A stretch of DNA of 50,735 nt from JAXMHQ01 sp046346665 (lineage in GTDB: Bacteria; Verrucomicrobiota; Verrucomicrobiia; Limisphaerales; JAXMHQ01), in the NCBI GenBank assembly GCA_046346665.1, contig JAXMHQ010000034.1, positions 1-50,735 on the forward strand, read 5' to 3'. Positions 33,731 through 40,554 of this stretch are shown in pieces; the stretch's first letter is position 1; each line of letters starts with the position of its first letter. The notes beneath the pieces were generated by a model. The model worked only from the letters and a program-made list of their open reading frames with translations. It was not told the DNA's origin and made no database searches. A program made the translations under genes and the position numbers.

Positions 33731-34462
33731 TTAGGGACGAGCGGCGGGCCAGCCCTGGCGGGCGAAGAATGACTGGAGTTCGCGGCTGATGCTGTCGGCC
33801 AGGCGGCGGGCGTCGGCTTCGACGGATTGCTGGTTGGCCCCGAGCAATCCGAGCACCCCGCCGGCAGTCTTGCGGGCCACCACCGCGCTGGCCCCGCCCA
33901 CGGGACCGGCACCCGGACGCGGCGAACTCTTCACCGTCGCGTAAAAATCATCCACCAGCTCCGGCCCTTGGGGCGTGGTTTCAAACGCCTGCACCAGAAC
34001 CCGGACCTCGCTGGCCCCCACGCCGAACCCAATGATCATCCGCCGCCGCTCGCTTCCCTGGTCGATCGAAAAGAACTGTCCCTCCACCGTGAGCGTTCCC
34101 GCCGCGGGCGCGGCATCGTCCGGCGCGGAGGCCACCGCGTTGTAACCGCGTTTCCGGAGATCCTGCACCACGTTCGTCGTCACCAGCCCGGCAATCGCCT
34201 GCGCCAGCCGCAATCGTTCCCCGGCATCCGTCTGTTCTCCCGACAACTCCTGCAATCGCAGCCCGATCGTGTGATCCAGCGTGACCTGGTCGGGCGACAC
34301 GGAGAAATCCCGGACCCGGATGACGGCGGGCGCGGGGAGTCGGTTGTGGGTGGATTCGGCGGGGGTGATGCGGGTGCGGGCGCAGGCGGGCAGGAAGAGA
34401 AGCGCCGCGAGGGCGGCCGCGAGCGTCCAGCCGGATTTCCGGAAACAGCGGGTGAAATTCAT
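33731..34462 (-). CDS. DUF4410 lipoprotein
   Basis: 243 residues from ATG 34462, with a lipoprotein signal ending LLFLPACA (lipidated C27). The body matches DUF4410 features as I recall them: VIRVRDFSVSPDQV, QDLRKRGYNAVAS, GTLTVEGQFFSIDQGSERRR, then a glycine-rich FGVGASEVRVLVQAFE segment. The C-terminus is helical (SVEADARRLADSISRELQSF). Anchored in the outer or inner membrane; function not established. Separated from the Fur gene by a 45-base space that contains a solo repeat end, so it may or may not be in that operon. Confidence 0.8.
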   Translation of the reverse strand: MNFTRCFRKSGWTLAAALAALLFLPACARTRITPAESTHNRLPAPAVIRVRDFSVSPDQVTLDHTIGLRLQELSGEQTDAGERLRLAQAIAGLVTTNVVQDLRKRGYNAVASAPDDAAPAAGTLTVEGQFFSIDQGSERRRMIIGFGVGASEVRVLVQAFETTPQGPELVDDFYATVKSSPRPGAGPVGGASAVVARKTAGGVLGLLGANQQSVEADARRLADSISRELQSFFARQGWPAARP

Positions 34463-34470
34463 CCGGAACC

Positions 34471-34503
34471 CTAGAACTCCTCTCACAAATAGGCAAGGGG
34501 TGT
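34471..34503. repeat. Solo end of the CTAGAACCC element
   Basis: CTAGAACTCCTCTCACAAAT then AGGCAAGGGGTG: a diverged single terminal repeat of the element at 26909-27189, lying between the Fur stop and the DUF4410 start. Confidence 0.7.
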
Positions 34504-34507
34504 GTGA

Positions 34508-35029
34508 TCAGTTCAGGTCGGAAAGATGCAATTTGAAGCGGGTGTCCGGCCGCATCCGGGGCTGCACTTTGGCGCACACGACGCCGGGCGGATGCTTCTG
34601 GCAGGCCGGGCAGATGCCGAAGAACACGACCTCGTGGTAAAGGCGGGCGTAACCCTGGGCTGCGGCGATTTCGTTCTCCAGTGCGCCCACCGATTCCGAA
34701 GTCGGCAGTTCGCTGATGGCGCCGCAGCAGCGACAGATGAGATAGTGGCTGCTTTCGCCGGGGATGTTCAGGACGAAATAGCTGATCTTGTTTGGCAATC
34801 CGACCTGCCGGATCACCTCCAGTTGGCGCAACAGCATCACGGTCCGGTAAGCGGTGGCCGCGTCACACGACCCTTGAATGCCTTCGGCCCGGGTCAGCTC
34901 GTCGAGGCTGAAGGGAACACGCTGCGAAGCCAGAAAGCTGATGATGTTTTCGCGGATGGGGGTTAGCCGCATCTTTGCATTGAGGCAAACCTGCAATGCC
35001 CAGGTTTTTCGCTGCTCGACAGTTTTCAT
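34508..35029 (-). CDS. Fur-family metalloregulator
   Basis: 173 residues, ATG 35029 overlapping the upstream stop by ATGA. The winged helix is at about 20-80 (RLTPIRENIISFLASQRVPF, CDAATAYRTVMLLRQLEVIR). The dimerisation half has HYLICRCCG (H95, C99, C102) and FGICPAC (C140, C143), the two CxxC pairs of the structural zinc site of Zur/Fur proteins, plus H132-E133 as likely regulatory ligands. Fur-family dimers bind palindromic operators when metal-loaded. Zur is the best guess given the His-rich neighbour, but Fe or Ni cannot be excluded. It is the last gene of the ABC operon; candidate operators are at 37653 and 45221. Confidence 0.92.
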   Translation of the reverse strand: MKTVEQRKTWALQVCLNAKMRLTPIRENIISFLASQRVPFSLDELTRAEGIQGSCDAATAYRTVMLLRQLEVIRQVGLPNKISYFVLNIPGESSHYLICRCCGAISELPTSESVGALENEIAAAQGYARLYHEVVFFGICPACQKHPPGVVCAKVQPRMRPDTRFKLHLSDLN

Positions 35030-35964
35030 GGGGAGTGGGTTGCCGCCGTTTTTTCGCGCAATTCCTTGATGCGTTGAGGGACGCCCTCCTCTCCGGGCGA
35101 AAGGGTTTCCACCTGTTCCCAGTACGCGATGGCGAGGGGCACATGGCCCGCCACCTCTTCGAGCTTGGCGAGGTGGCTCAAGATCTGTTCAAGGATGAAT
35201 TTGTCCGGGTTGGGCTTTGAGGGTTCCTGCTGCTTCCACGAATTCAGCGCGTGCAACCAGATGTTCCGGGCCCGGTTCATGTTCTCGGGGGACGAGCATT
35301 GGATGCTTGCGCCTTCGTACGAGAAATACATGCGGCCCAGTTCGAACTGCAGAGCCGGGTGGTTGGGCAGGTTTTTCAACCCTTCGCGCAGAACCATTTC
35401 GGCCTCGCGCGGCTTGTTCATCCGGCGGCGCAGCCAGTAGGCCGTGACGGTGTAGGTCAGCGGGTCTTCGGGGTCGAGTTCCTGCGCCAACTTGAGCCAC
35501 GGCAGAATCTCCCGCACCTGGCCGCCATCGCTTTCCGCCAGGTCCTTGGCGCCGGCCTCGGAACCCGAGGCTCCGCCCTGGTCGAGATGCGTGTGACGCG
35601 AAGGGAAGAAGTTCCGGCCGAAGCGGTCGATGATGTCGCGGGGACTGCCGAGAAACGTGTTTTCGTCGCCGGTGTTTTTGCTGCCGGTCGCGCCTGCGTC
35701 CTCGGCCATGTGCGCGGTTTTGAACGACTCGTTGTTGTCGAAGATCGTCGGATACATGCCGCTGTGGAAATACACGTCGGCCTTGCGAAAAAAATGCGCG
35801 GCAAAGAGTTTCCGTCCGTCGCCGATGAGCCATCGAACCGGGCTGAAATCCGCGGCGCGATTGCCCTGCCAGCACATGAACCAGCGGTCCAGTGAAGCCG
35901 CCAACCCGGCGCACACCACGAGCAACAGCACGCAACACAGGGAGATAACGCGGGGCGATTTCAT
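35026..35964 (-). CDS. TPR-like membrane-anchored protein of the ABC operon
   Basis: 312 residues from ATG 35964, which overlaps the permease stop by ATGA. One N-terminal membrane segment (SPRVISLCCVLLLVVCAGLA). A first part contains HFFRKADVYFHSGMYPTIFD and a polar insert rich in His, Asp and Glu (FKTAHMAEDAGATG..., FFPSRHTHLDQG). TPR-like helices follow from about 165 (EILPWLKLAQELDPEDPLTY, KPREAEMVLREGLKNLPNHP, MYFSYEG). It most likely faces the periplasm and works with the ABC transporter. The acidic/His insert could hold metal, but this is a guess. Confidence 0.75.
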   Translation of the reverse strand: MKSPRVISLCCVLLLVVCAGLAASLDRWFMCWQGNRAADFSPVRWLIGDGRKLFAAHFFRKADVYFHSGMYPTIFDNNESFKTAHMAEDAGATGSKNTGDENTFLGSPRDIIDRFGRNFFPSRHTHLDQGGASGSEAGAKDLAESDGGQVREILPWLKLAQELDPEDPLTYTVTAYWLRRRMNKPREAEMVLREGLKNLPNHPALQFELGRMYFSYEGASIQCSSPENMNRARNIWLHALNSWKQQEPSKPNPDKFILEQILSHLAKLEEVAGHVPLAIAYWEQVETLSPGEEGVPQRIKELREKTAATHSP

Positions 35965-36737
35965 TGGAGCGACTTTCTCCGGAGCACCAGCCAGGAGCCG
36001 AATAAGACCAGCATCATGTAGAACAAGGCATAAGCGACCGCGATGCCCCAGATGTTCCAACCGATGAGAGGCCAGTTATGAACGATGAGGTCGCGCACAT
36101 CGAACAGTTCCAGGTGCGGGATGGCGTAATAGAACCCGCTCGTGATCGTGCCGGTGACCTCGTTCATCTGCGACGCCACTTTGTTCAAGTGCCGTCCGAT
36201 GAACAGAATCCCGCCCATGATCACGAGGCTGAGGGTGACGTTTGCCGCCACGGAACTCAGCACGAGCGAGCCGAGGAGGGTGCCCGCGACGACAATGCCG
36301 AGCATGGCGCAATGCAACGACCATGCCTGGAAATAGTTTCCAATCGGCCAATGATGCTCCTTGGTCGCGGCCACCAGGCCGAAGAACAGGTAAAATGCGA
36401 CCAGCGAGAGGCAGGTGGCCAACCAGCATCCGAGAAATTTCCCGACAAGCATTTGTCCCCGGGAGATGGGTTTTGCCATGAGCGGAAAGATCGTGCGGCT
36501 TTCCCGCTCGGCGGGAATCTGCCGGGCGGTTGTCGCCACCGCGATGAATGCGGATGAAATCCAGATCAGCGCGAGGCAGATCTCCTTCAGATAGCGACCC
36601 ACCTTGGGATCGTTGAAGAAGTTCACGGATCCCATCACGCCGGTGATGAGCACCGTGAGAAAGAACAACACGTAGAAATCCTTGCGCCGATACATTTCAA
36701 GGAGGACCAATTGGGCGACTGCAAAGGCGTTTTTCAT
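35961..36737 (-). CDS. ABC-2 type transporter permease
   Basis: 258 residues from ATG 36737. Six predicted helices: FYVLFFLTVLITGVMGSVNF, LALIWISSAFIAVATTARQI, GCWLATCLSLVAFYLFFGLV, AMLGIVVAGTLLGSLVLSSV, VTLSLVIMGGILFIGRHL, WGIAVAYALFYMMLVLFGSW. The signature RQIPAERESRTIFPLMAKPI is the usual ABC-2/NosY-like cytoplasmic loop. It partners the ATPase encoded 7 bases upstream. The ABC-2 class is mostly used for export or for membrane remodelling, unlike ZnuB-type importers. Confidence 0.88.
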   Translation of the reverse strand: MKNAFAVAQLVLLEMYRRKDFYVLFFLTVLITGVMGSVNFFNDPKVGRYLKEICLALIWISSAFIAVATTARQIPAERESRTIFPLMAKPISRGQMLVGKFLGCWLATCLSLVAFYLFFGLVAATKEHHWPIGNYFQAWSLHCAMLGIVVAGTLLGSLVLSSVAANVTLSLVIMGGILFIGRHLNKVASQMNEVTGTITSGFYYAIPHLELFDVRDLIVHNWPLIGWNIWGIAVAYALFYMMLVLFGSWLVLRRKSLQ

Positions 36738-36744
36738 GGTTCGA

Positions 36745-37599
36745 TCAAAGGACTTCCGGCTGGTAGCCGACGATCTTGAGGAAAAGCTGTTCGAGGTTGC
36801 ATTGATGTTCGCGGGCCAGGTCGGCCACGCGGCCTTCCACCTTGAGTTCGCCCTGGTGCATGATCGCCACGCGGTCACACACGGTTTCCACCTCGCCGAG
36901 TTCGTGCGAGGAGAAGAACACCGTCTTGCCTTCATTCTTCAGGCGCTGAATGATCGCGCGCACTTTCATGCGCCCAAGCGGATCGAGACCGCTCGTGGGT
37001 TCGTCGAGGATCAGGAGGTCGGGATTGTTGATGAGCGCCTGGGCGAGGCCGACGCGTTGTTGCATGCCCTTGGAGTAGGTCTTGATGAGGCGTTTGCGTG
37101 CGTGTTCGAGTTCCACCAGTTTCAACACGGCGTCGATGCGCCGCTCGCGCTCCGCCTTCCCGATGCCGAAGATGCGCGAGTAGAAGCGCAACAACTCCTC
37201 CGCCGTGAGGAACTTGTAATAGTAAGTCATCTCCGGCAGATAGCCTAGGCGCTGCCGGGCGATGGTCTGTTCCACATCGACGCCGAAGATGCTGGCGCTC
37301 CCGGCAGTGGCCCGAACGAATCCGAGCAGCACGTTCATGGTGGAGGTCTTGCCCGCGCCGTTCGGACCGAGAAACCCGAACACTTCCCCCGAATGGATCG
37401 CCAGTGTGAGGCCTTTAACGGCCACTTTGGTCTGTTGCCCCAGCTCGCGGGACCTGTATTCGATGCGCAGGTTGCTGAAGGTGATGACGGGTGGGCGATG
37501 CGCGCCGGCGCTGCCGTTGGGCTGGCCGAGTCCGGCGGGAACCACCCGGGCTTCCCGCGGCGGGGCCGCGGATTCCTGCGGTTTGCGGATTGTTTTCAT
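36745..37599 (-). CDS. ABC transporter ATPase
   Basis: 284 residues from ATG 37599. Walker A GPNGAGKT (78-85), signature SKGMQQR (176-182), Walker B LLILDEP (195-201) and the H-loop SSHE (near 233) are all intact. The N-terminal ~35 residues are a Pro/Ala-rich extension outside the ATPase fold. The LPEMTYYYKFLTAEELLRFY segment is typical of ATPases paired with ABC-2 permeases. First gene of the operon ATPase-permease-TPR-Fur. The operator-like dyad at 37653-37670 lies 54 bases upstream. Confidence 0.93.
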   Translation of the reverse strand: MKTIRKPQESAAPPREARVVPAGLGQPNGSAGAHRPPVITFSNLRIEYRSRELGQQTKVAVKGLTLAIHSGEVFGFLGPNGAGKTSTMNVLLGFVRATAGSASIFGVDVEQTIARQRLGYLPEMTYYYKFLTAEELLRFYSRIFGIGKAERERRIDAVLKLVELEHARKRLIKTYSKGMQQRVGLAQALINNPDLLILDEPTSGLDPLGRMKVRAIIQRLKNEGKTVFFSSHELGEVETVCDRVAIMHQGELKVEGRVADLAREHQCNLEQLFLKIVGYQPEVL

Positions 37600-37652
37600 A
37601 CAGGATGGAGTCTGTCCTTGGATGCAGTTTGCATGGGGTGCGGCCGCCAAAC

Positions 37653-37670
37653 GCGCAAGCGGCTTGCAGA
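37653..37670. promoter_or_regulatory. Candidate Fur-family operator, site A
   Basis: GCGCAAGCGGCTTGCAGA contains GCAAGC-G-GCTTGC, a perfect 6-1-6 dyad. It sits 54 bases upstream of the ABC operon and 66 bases upstream of the divergent His-rich gene. Site B at 45221 has the same 18 nt except for two positions that are paired in the dyad. Confidence 0.65.
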
Positions 37671-37705
37671 AACGGTCCTTGTTGGAATTCCCGTGTGACG
37701 CAACC

Positions 37706-37720
37706 TTGGTTTGAAACCAA
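37706..37720. promoter_or_regulatory. 7-1-7 palindrome before the His-rich gene
   Basis: TTGGTTT-G-AAACCAA, a perfect 15-nt odd dyad of the 7-1-7 form known from Fur, PerR and Zur boxes, ending 15 bases before the GTG at 37736 and just ahead of the AAAGGA ribosome site. Its sequence differs from sites A and B. Confidence 0.5.
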
Positions 37721-37735
37721 ACGAAAGGACCCACG

Positions 37736-38080
37736 GTGAGCGATTGCATTGAACACAAGAACCATTCTCACAAGCACGGCCCCGGCTGCGGGCACGTCGC
37801 AGTTGAACACGAAGGCCACACGGACTACCTGCATGACGGCCATCTGCACCATGAGCACGGGAACCATGTGGACGAGCACGTGATTGCGGTGGATGCAGCG
37901 CACCCCGATGGCTGCACTCACGGTGCGGCCGGGCATCCGACAAACCACGTTCACGGGCCCGACTGCGGACATCCCGCAGTGCCGCACGGCGACCACGTGG
38001 ATTACCTGGTCGAAGGCCGACTGCATCATCCGCATGAGGGCCATTGTGACGATCACGGGCCGCTGCGGACCGTGAGCTGA
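37736..38080 (+). CDS. Histidine-rich metal-binding protein
   Basis: 114 residues, GTG start with AAAGGA 6 bases upstream. About 27 His, nearly a quarter of the protein, plus Cys in GPGCGH and GPDCGH. It is an internal duplication: CGHVAVEHEGHTDYLHDGHL and CGHPAVPHGDHVDYLVEGRL start equivalent halves. No signal peptide, so probably a cytoplasmic store or chaperone for zinc, nickel or a similar ion. Related His-rich proteins occur beside metal transporters. Divergent from the ABC/Fur operon and ends 15 bases from the convergent anchor M gene. Confidence 0.88.
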   Translation: MSDCIEHKNHSHKHGPGCGHVAVEHEGHTDYLHDGHLHHEHGNHVDEHVIAVDAAHPDGCTHGAAGHPTNHVHGPDCGHPAVPHGDHVDYLVEGRLHHPHEGHCDDHGPLRTVS

Positions 38081-38095
38081 TCTGGATCTTTTGAT

Positions 38096-39748
38096 TCACG
38101 GGTAATTCAGGGTCCCTCGGAGCTGGTAAAACCGGGAGGCGGCGGCCGGGACGGCGATCGAATCGCGGACGGTTACGGTCTTAGCGGTACCGTTGGTGAC
38201 GACGCTGAAGACGTTTGTGAGGTTGGTCCACGGCCCGGCCGGGCTGTTGGCAGCGACCGGGGCCAAGGACACATCGGTCGCGTTCGTCGCCCAGATATAC
38301 CTTAGCGCGCCGTAGCTGGTTCCCGCGTTCGTGACGAACGTGAGCGCCGGCAGGTTGGTGCGCAGGGCGACATTCGGATTATTGCCGAACGCATATTCCA
38401 GCACATTCACGATGCCGTCGCCATCCGGGTCGGCGCCAGCACCGACGATGCCGGCGCCCGTGGCCGGCAGCCAGTTGGTGGAAACCCACTGTTCCCAGGC
38501 TCGCAGCGGCAGGATTTCAAAGGCCCAGGTCACGTTGCGCCCGGTGATGTAAGTGCCATCGGCGGCAAGCTGGCCGGAATAGCGGAAGGTGACGCGATAA
38601 AGTCCATTCGTGCTGAAAGCCCAATTGTAATGTTCATGGCTGCCGGTGGACGGCGTCATCACGTTGTAACCCGGCGAAACAACGCCGTTGGTGCAGATGA
38701 ACTTGATGATCGGGGGCTGGCCGAAGCCGGGATTGGCCCAGGCAAAAAAATTGCCCGGCCCATCCACGGAAACGAGTTCAAAGCTCAGCGGCCCGTTGAA
38801 AACGCCGGGCGGAATTTCCTCAGTGGAGATGCCGACATAAGGCAGATTCGTGTCCTGAGTCTGCGGCAAAATCCAGACGGGCGAGCCGGGCTGGCCCAGG
38901 AAAGTATAATAAGGATTGTTGGGAATCGTGAGCTGGGCACCACTGCCGCCGACGATGTAAAGGTATTTGTTGGTGGTGACGATGTAGCCGTTGGGATCAA
39001 CCTCGTAGGAAACATTGTAACGGACCAGCGTGTTCAAGCGATTCGTGCCGTCGGCGTCGGGTTCGTAATCCGCTCGAAAATCCATGTGCTGAAAAGTGAG
39101 GTAAAACACCTGGTCCTGAACGTGGAACAGAAACGCCACGGCGCCGCTGCTGGTGCCGGAACCGCCCGCCAGGTTGCCGCTGGCGGCAAAGTTCAGGACG
39201 TAATCGCCCGGCGCGCTGAACGCCCAGTTGAAAAATTGATTTGTTCCCGTCGGCAGCGTCACCTGATCGGCGGCGGAGAGGCCGTCACCGGTGTTCATCA
39301 AAACGGTGGGATTGCCATTGGCGTCGGAGTCGTAAAGCGAGAAATCGCCGGGGCCGCTGATGCTTTGCAGCGTCAGTTTCACCTGGTTGCCCGTGAAAAG
39401 GCCGTTGGTGATTTGGGTTGTATCGAAACCGAGATGCAAAAGGTTGACCGTTTTTGTTTTGGGAACAATCCAGACGTTGGATCCCGCGTCGCCGAGAAAG
39501 GCCCAGCCCGCGTTGGTGGGCACAAGGCTGTGCGCGTTGGCTTCGACCCACAGCAACAGATTTGTCGCGGGCGAATACGTCACGCCGCCGAGCGTATCGC
39601 GCAGATTCAATGTCCATTGGCCGGAACTGTAATTGACACCGATGACCGCCTCCCCCGTCGCCAGCGAATTGGTCTGGGCGTGAAGTGCAAGAACGGTTTG
39701 AGCGGCGGCAAAAAGCAATCCCGCCCGGCGAAGGAGGTTCGGTTTCAT
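38096..39748 (-). CDS. Choice-of-anchor M protein, two domains
   Basis: 550 residues, ATG 39748, signal peptide MKPNLLRRAGLLFAAAQTVL...LHAQ. Two anchor M domains, about 30-225 and 225-425. Each shows the pattern FLG...G(S)xVWIxP, then ISGPGDFSLYDSDANGNP or VDGPGNFFAWANPGFGQP, then NWAFS. The second keeps the histidines (FQHMDF, SHEHYNWAFS); the first has lost them (TGEAV, TNQFFNWAFS). A DPDGDGIVNVLEYAFGNNP module follows, and the end is SRFYQLRGTLNYP. Secreted or surface protein; anchor M proteins in Actinobacteria are linked to ABC transporters. Last gene of the second operon. Confidence 0.88.
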   Translation of the reverse strand: MKPNLLRRAGLLFAAAQTVLALHAQTNSLATGEAVIGVNYSSGQWTLNLRDTLGGVTYSPATNLLLWVEANAHSLVPTNAGWAFLGDAGSNVWIVPKTKTVNLLHLGFDTTQITNGLFTGNQVKLTLQSISGPGDFSLYDSDANGNPTVLMNTGDGLSAADQVTLPTGTNQFFNWAFSAPGDYVLNFAASGNLAGGSGTSSGAVAFLFHVQDQVFYLTFQHMDFRADYEPDADGTNRLNTLVRYNVSYEVDPNGYIVTTNKYLYIVGGSGAQLTIPNNPYYTFLGQPGSPVWILPQTQDTNLPYVGISTEEIPPGVFNGPLSFELVSVDGPGNFFAWANPGFGQPPIIKFICTNGVVSPGYNVMTPSTGSHEHYNWAFSTNGLYRVTFRYSGQLAADGTYITGRNVTWAFEILPLRAWEQWVSTNWLPATGAGIVGAGADPDGDGIVNVLEYAFGNNPNVALRTNLPALTFVTNAGTSYGALRYIWATNATDVSLAPVAANSPAGPWTNLTNVFSVVTNGTAKTVTVRDSIAVPAAASRFYQLRGTLNYP

Positions 39749-39813
39749 GGGATGTGGTGAAGGGACGCGGCGGCGGTTGATTTCACCGCCGCGTCCTGGT
39801 TTTCATGATTTGC

Positions 39814-40524
39814 TTATTTGCGTCTCCGGAGAGCCAGCAATGCCGCGCCTCCGAGTCCGCACAGGGCGAACGTGGTCGGTTCCGGCACGGCTTCCACTTG
39901 GAACATGAAAGTGACCGGCCCGGTGCTGACCAGGCTTTCATCCGGGAGTTGGGCGTCGCCTTGGAACGTCACCTCATATTCACCCGGCTCGCTGAAAGCC
40001 CAGTTCACATGGGTATGCGCGCCGGTCGCAATGGTTTCCTGGGAACCGTTTCCGCCGGCGAACCACTGTGTCGGATTGCCAACGCCGTCAGTAGTGTAAA
40101 TGGAGAACATTCCCGGACCGGACACGTTTTCCAGGGTCAGACTCAGTTGATCATTTAGGAACGTTCCCGACTCAATGCCTTCCGCGCCGAATCCGAGGAA
40201 GAGCAGACTGGGGTTTTGCACTTGTGGCAGAATCCAGACGTCACTGCCGGGGCTCCCGAGAAAACTGAAGCTTGGATTACCTGACACCGTCGTATGCGCG
40301 CCGGGCAAGGCGACCAGGAAGGTGTTGTTAACGTCGTAATCCTGTTCCGGCTCACCATAGGAGATACCCAGGGTAAACGTGCCGCCGTCGTAACCAATGT
40401 CAATGTCCGTGTGTCCCTCGGTGAGATAGGATGTTTGCGCCTGAAGCGTCAGGCCCGTGGTCATCAGGGCCGCCAGCCCGAGCTGGCGGATGTGGCCGAT
40501 GGGATATTTCCGTTTTACTTTCAT
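39814..40524 (-). CDS. Choice-of-anchor M protein with PEP-CTERM tail
   Basis: 236 residues, ATG 40524, signal peptide ending LMTTGLTLQAQ. One anchor M domain: EGHTDIDIGYDGGTFTLGIS, FLGSPGSDVWILPQ, VSGPGMFSIYTTDGVGNP, GAHTHVNWAFSEPGEYEVTF. The sorting tail is VPEPTTFALCGLGGAALLAL then RRRK. The GHxD and HxHxNW histidines are both present. Exosortase processing is expected, unlike its paralogues, which lack this tail, so the three proteins may occupy different places on the cell. Confidence 0.92.
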   Translation of the reverse strand: MKVKRKYPIGHIRQLGLAALMTTGLTLQAQTSYLTEGHTDIDIGYDGGTFTLGISYGEPEQDYDVNNTFLVALPGAHTTVSGNPSFSFLGSPGSDVWILPQVQNPSLLFLGFGAEGIESGTFLNDQLSLTLENVSGPGMFSIYTTDGVGNPTQWFAGGNGSQETIATGAHTHVNWAFSEPGEYEVTFQGDAQLPDESLVSTGPVTFMFQVEAVPEPTTFALCGLGGAALLALRRRK

Positions 40525-40554
40525 GTTTTGTTCTTTTGTTTTTGGGTTTCGTTT

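Noticed and set aside
34508..37599. Classical ZnuABC zinc importer with Zur
   Set aside because: The permease is ABC-2 type and there is no ZnuA-like binding protein; only the Fur-family gene fits that picture.
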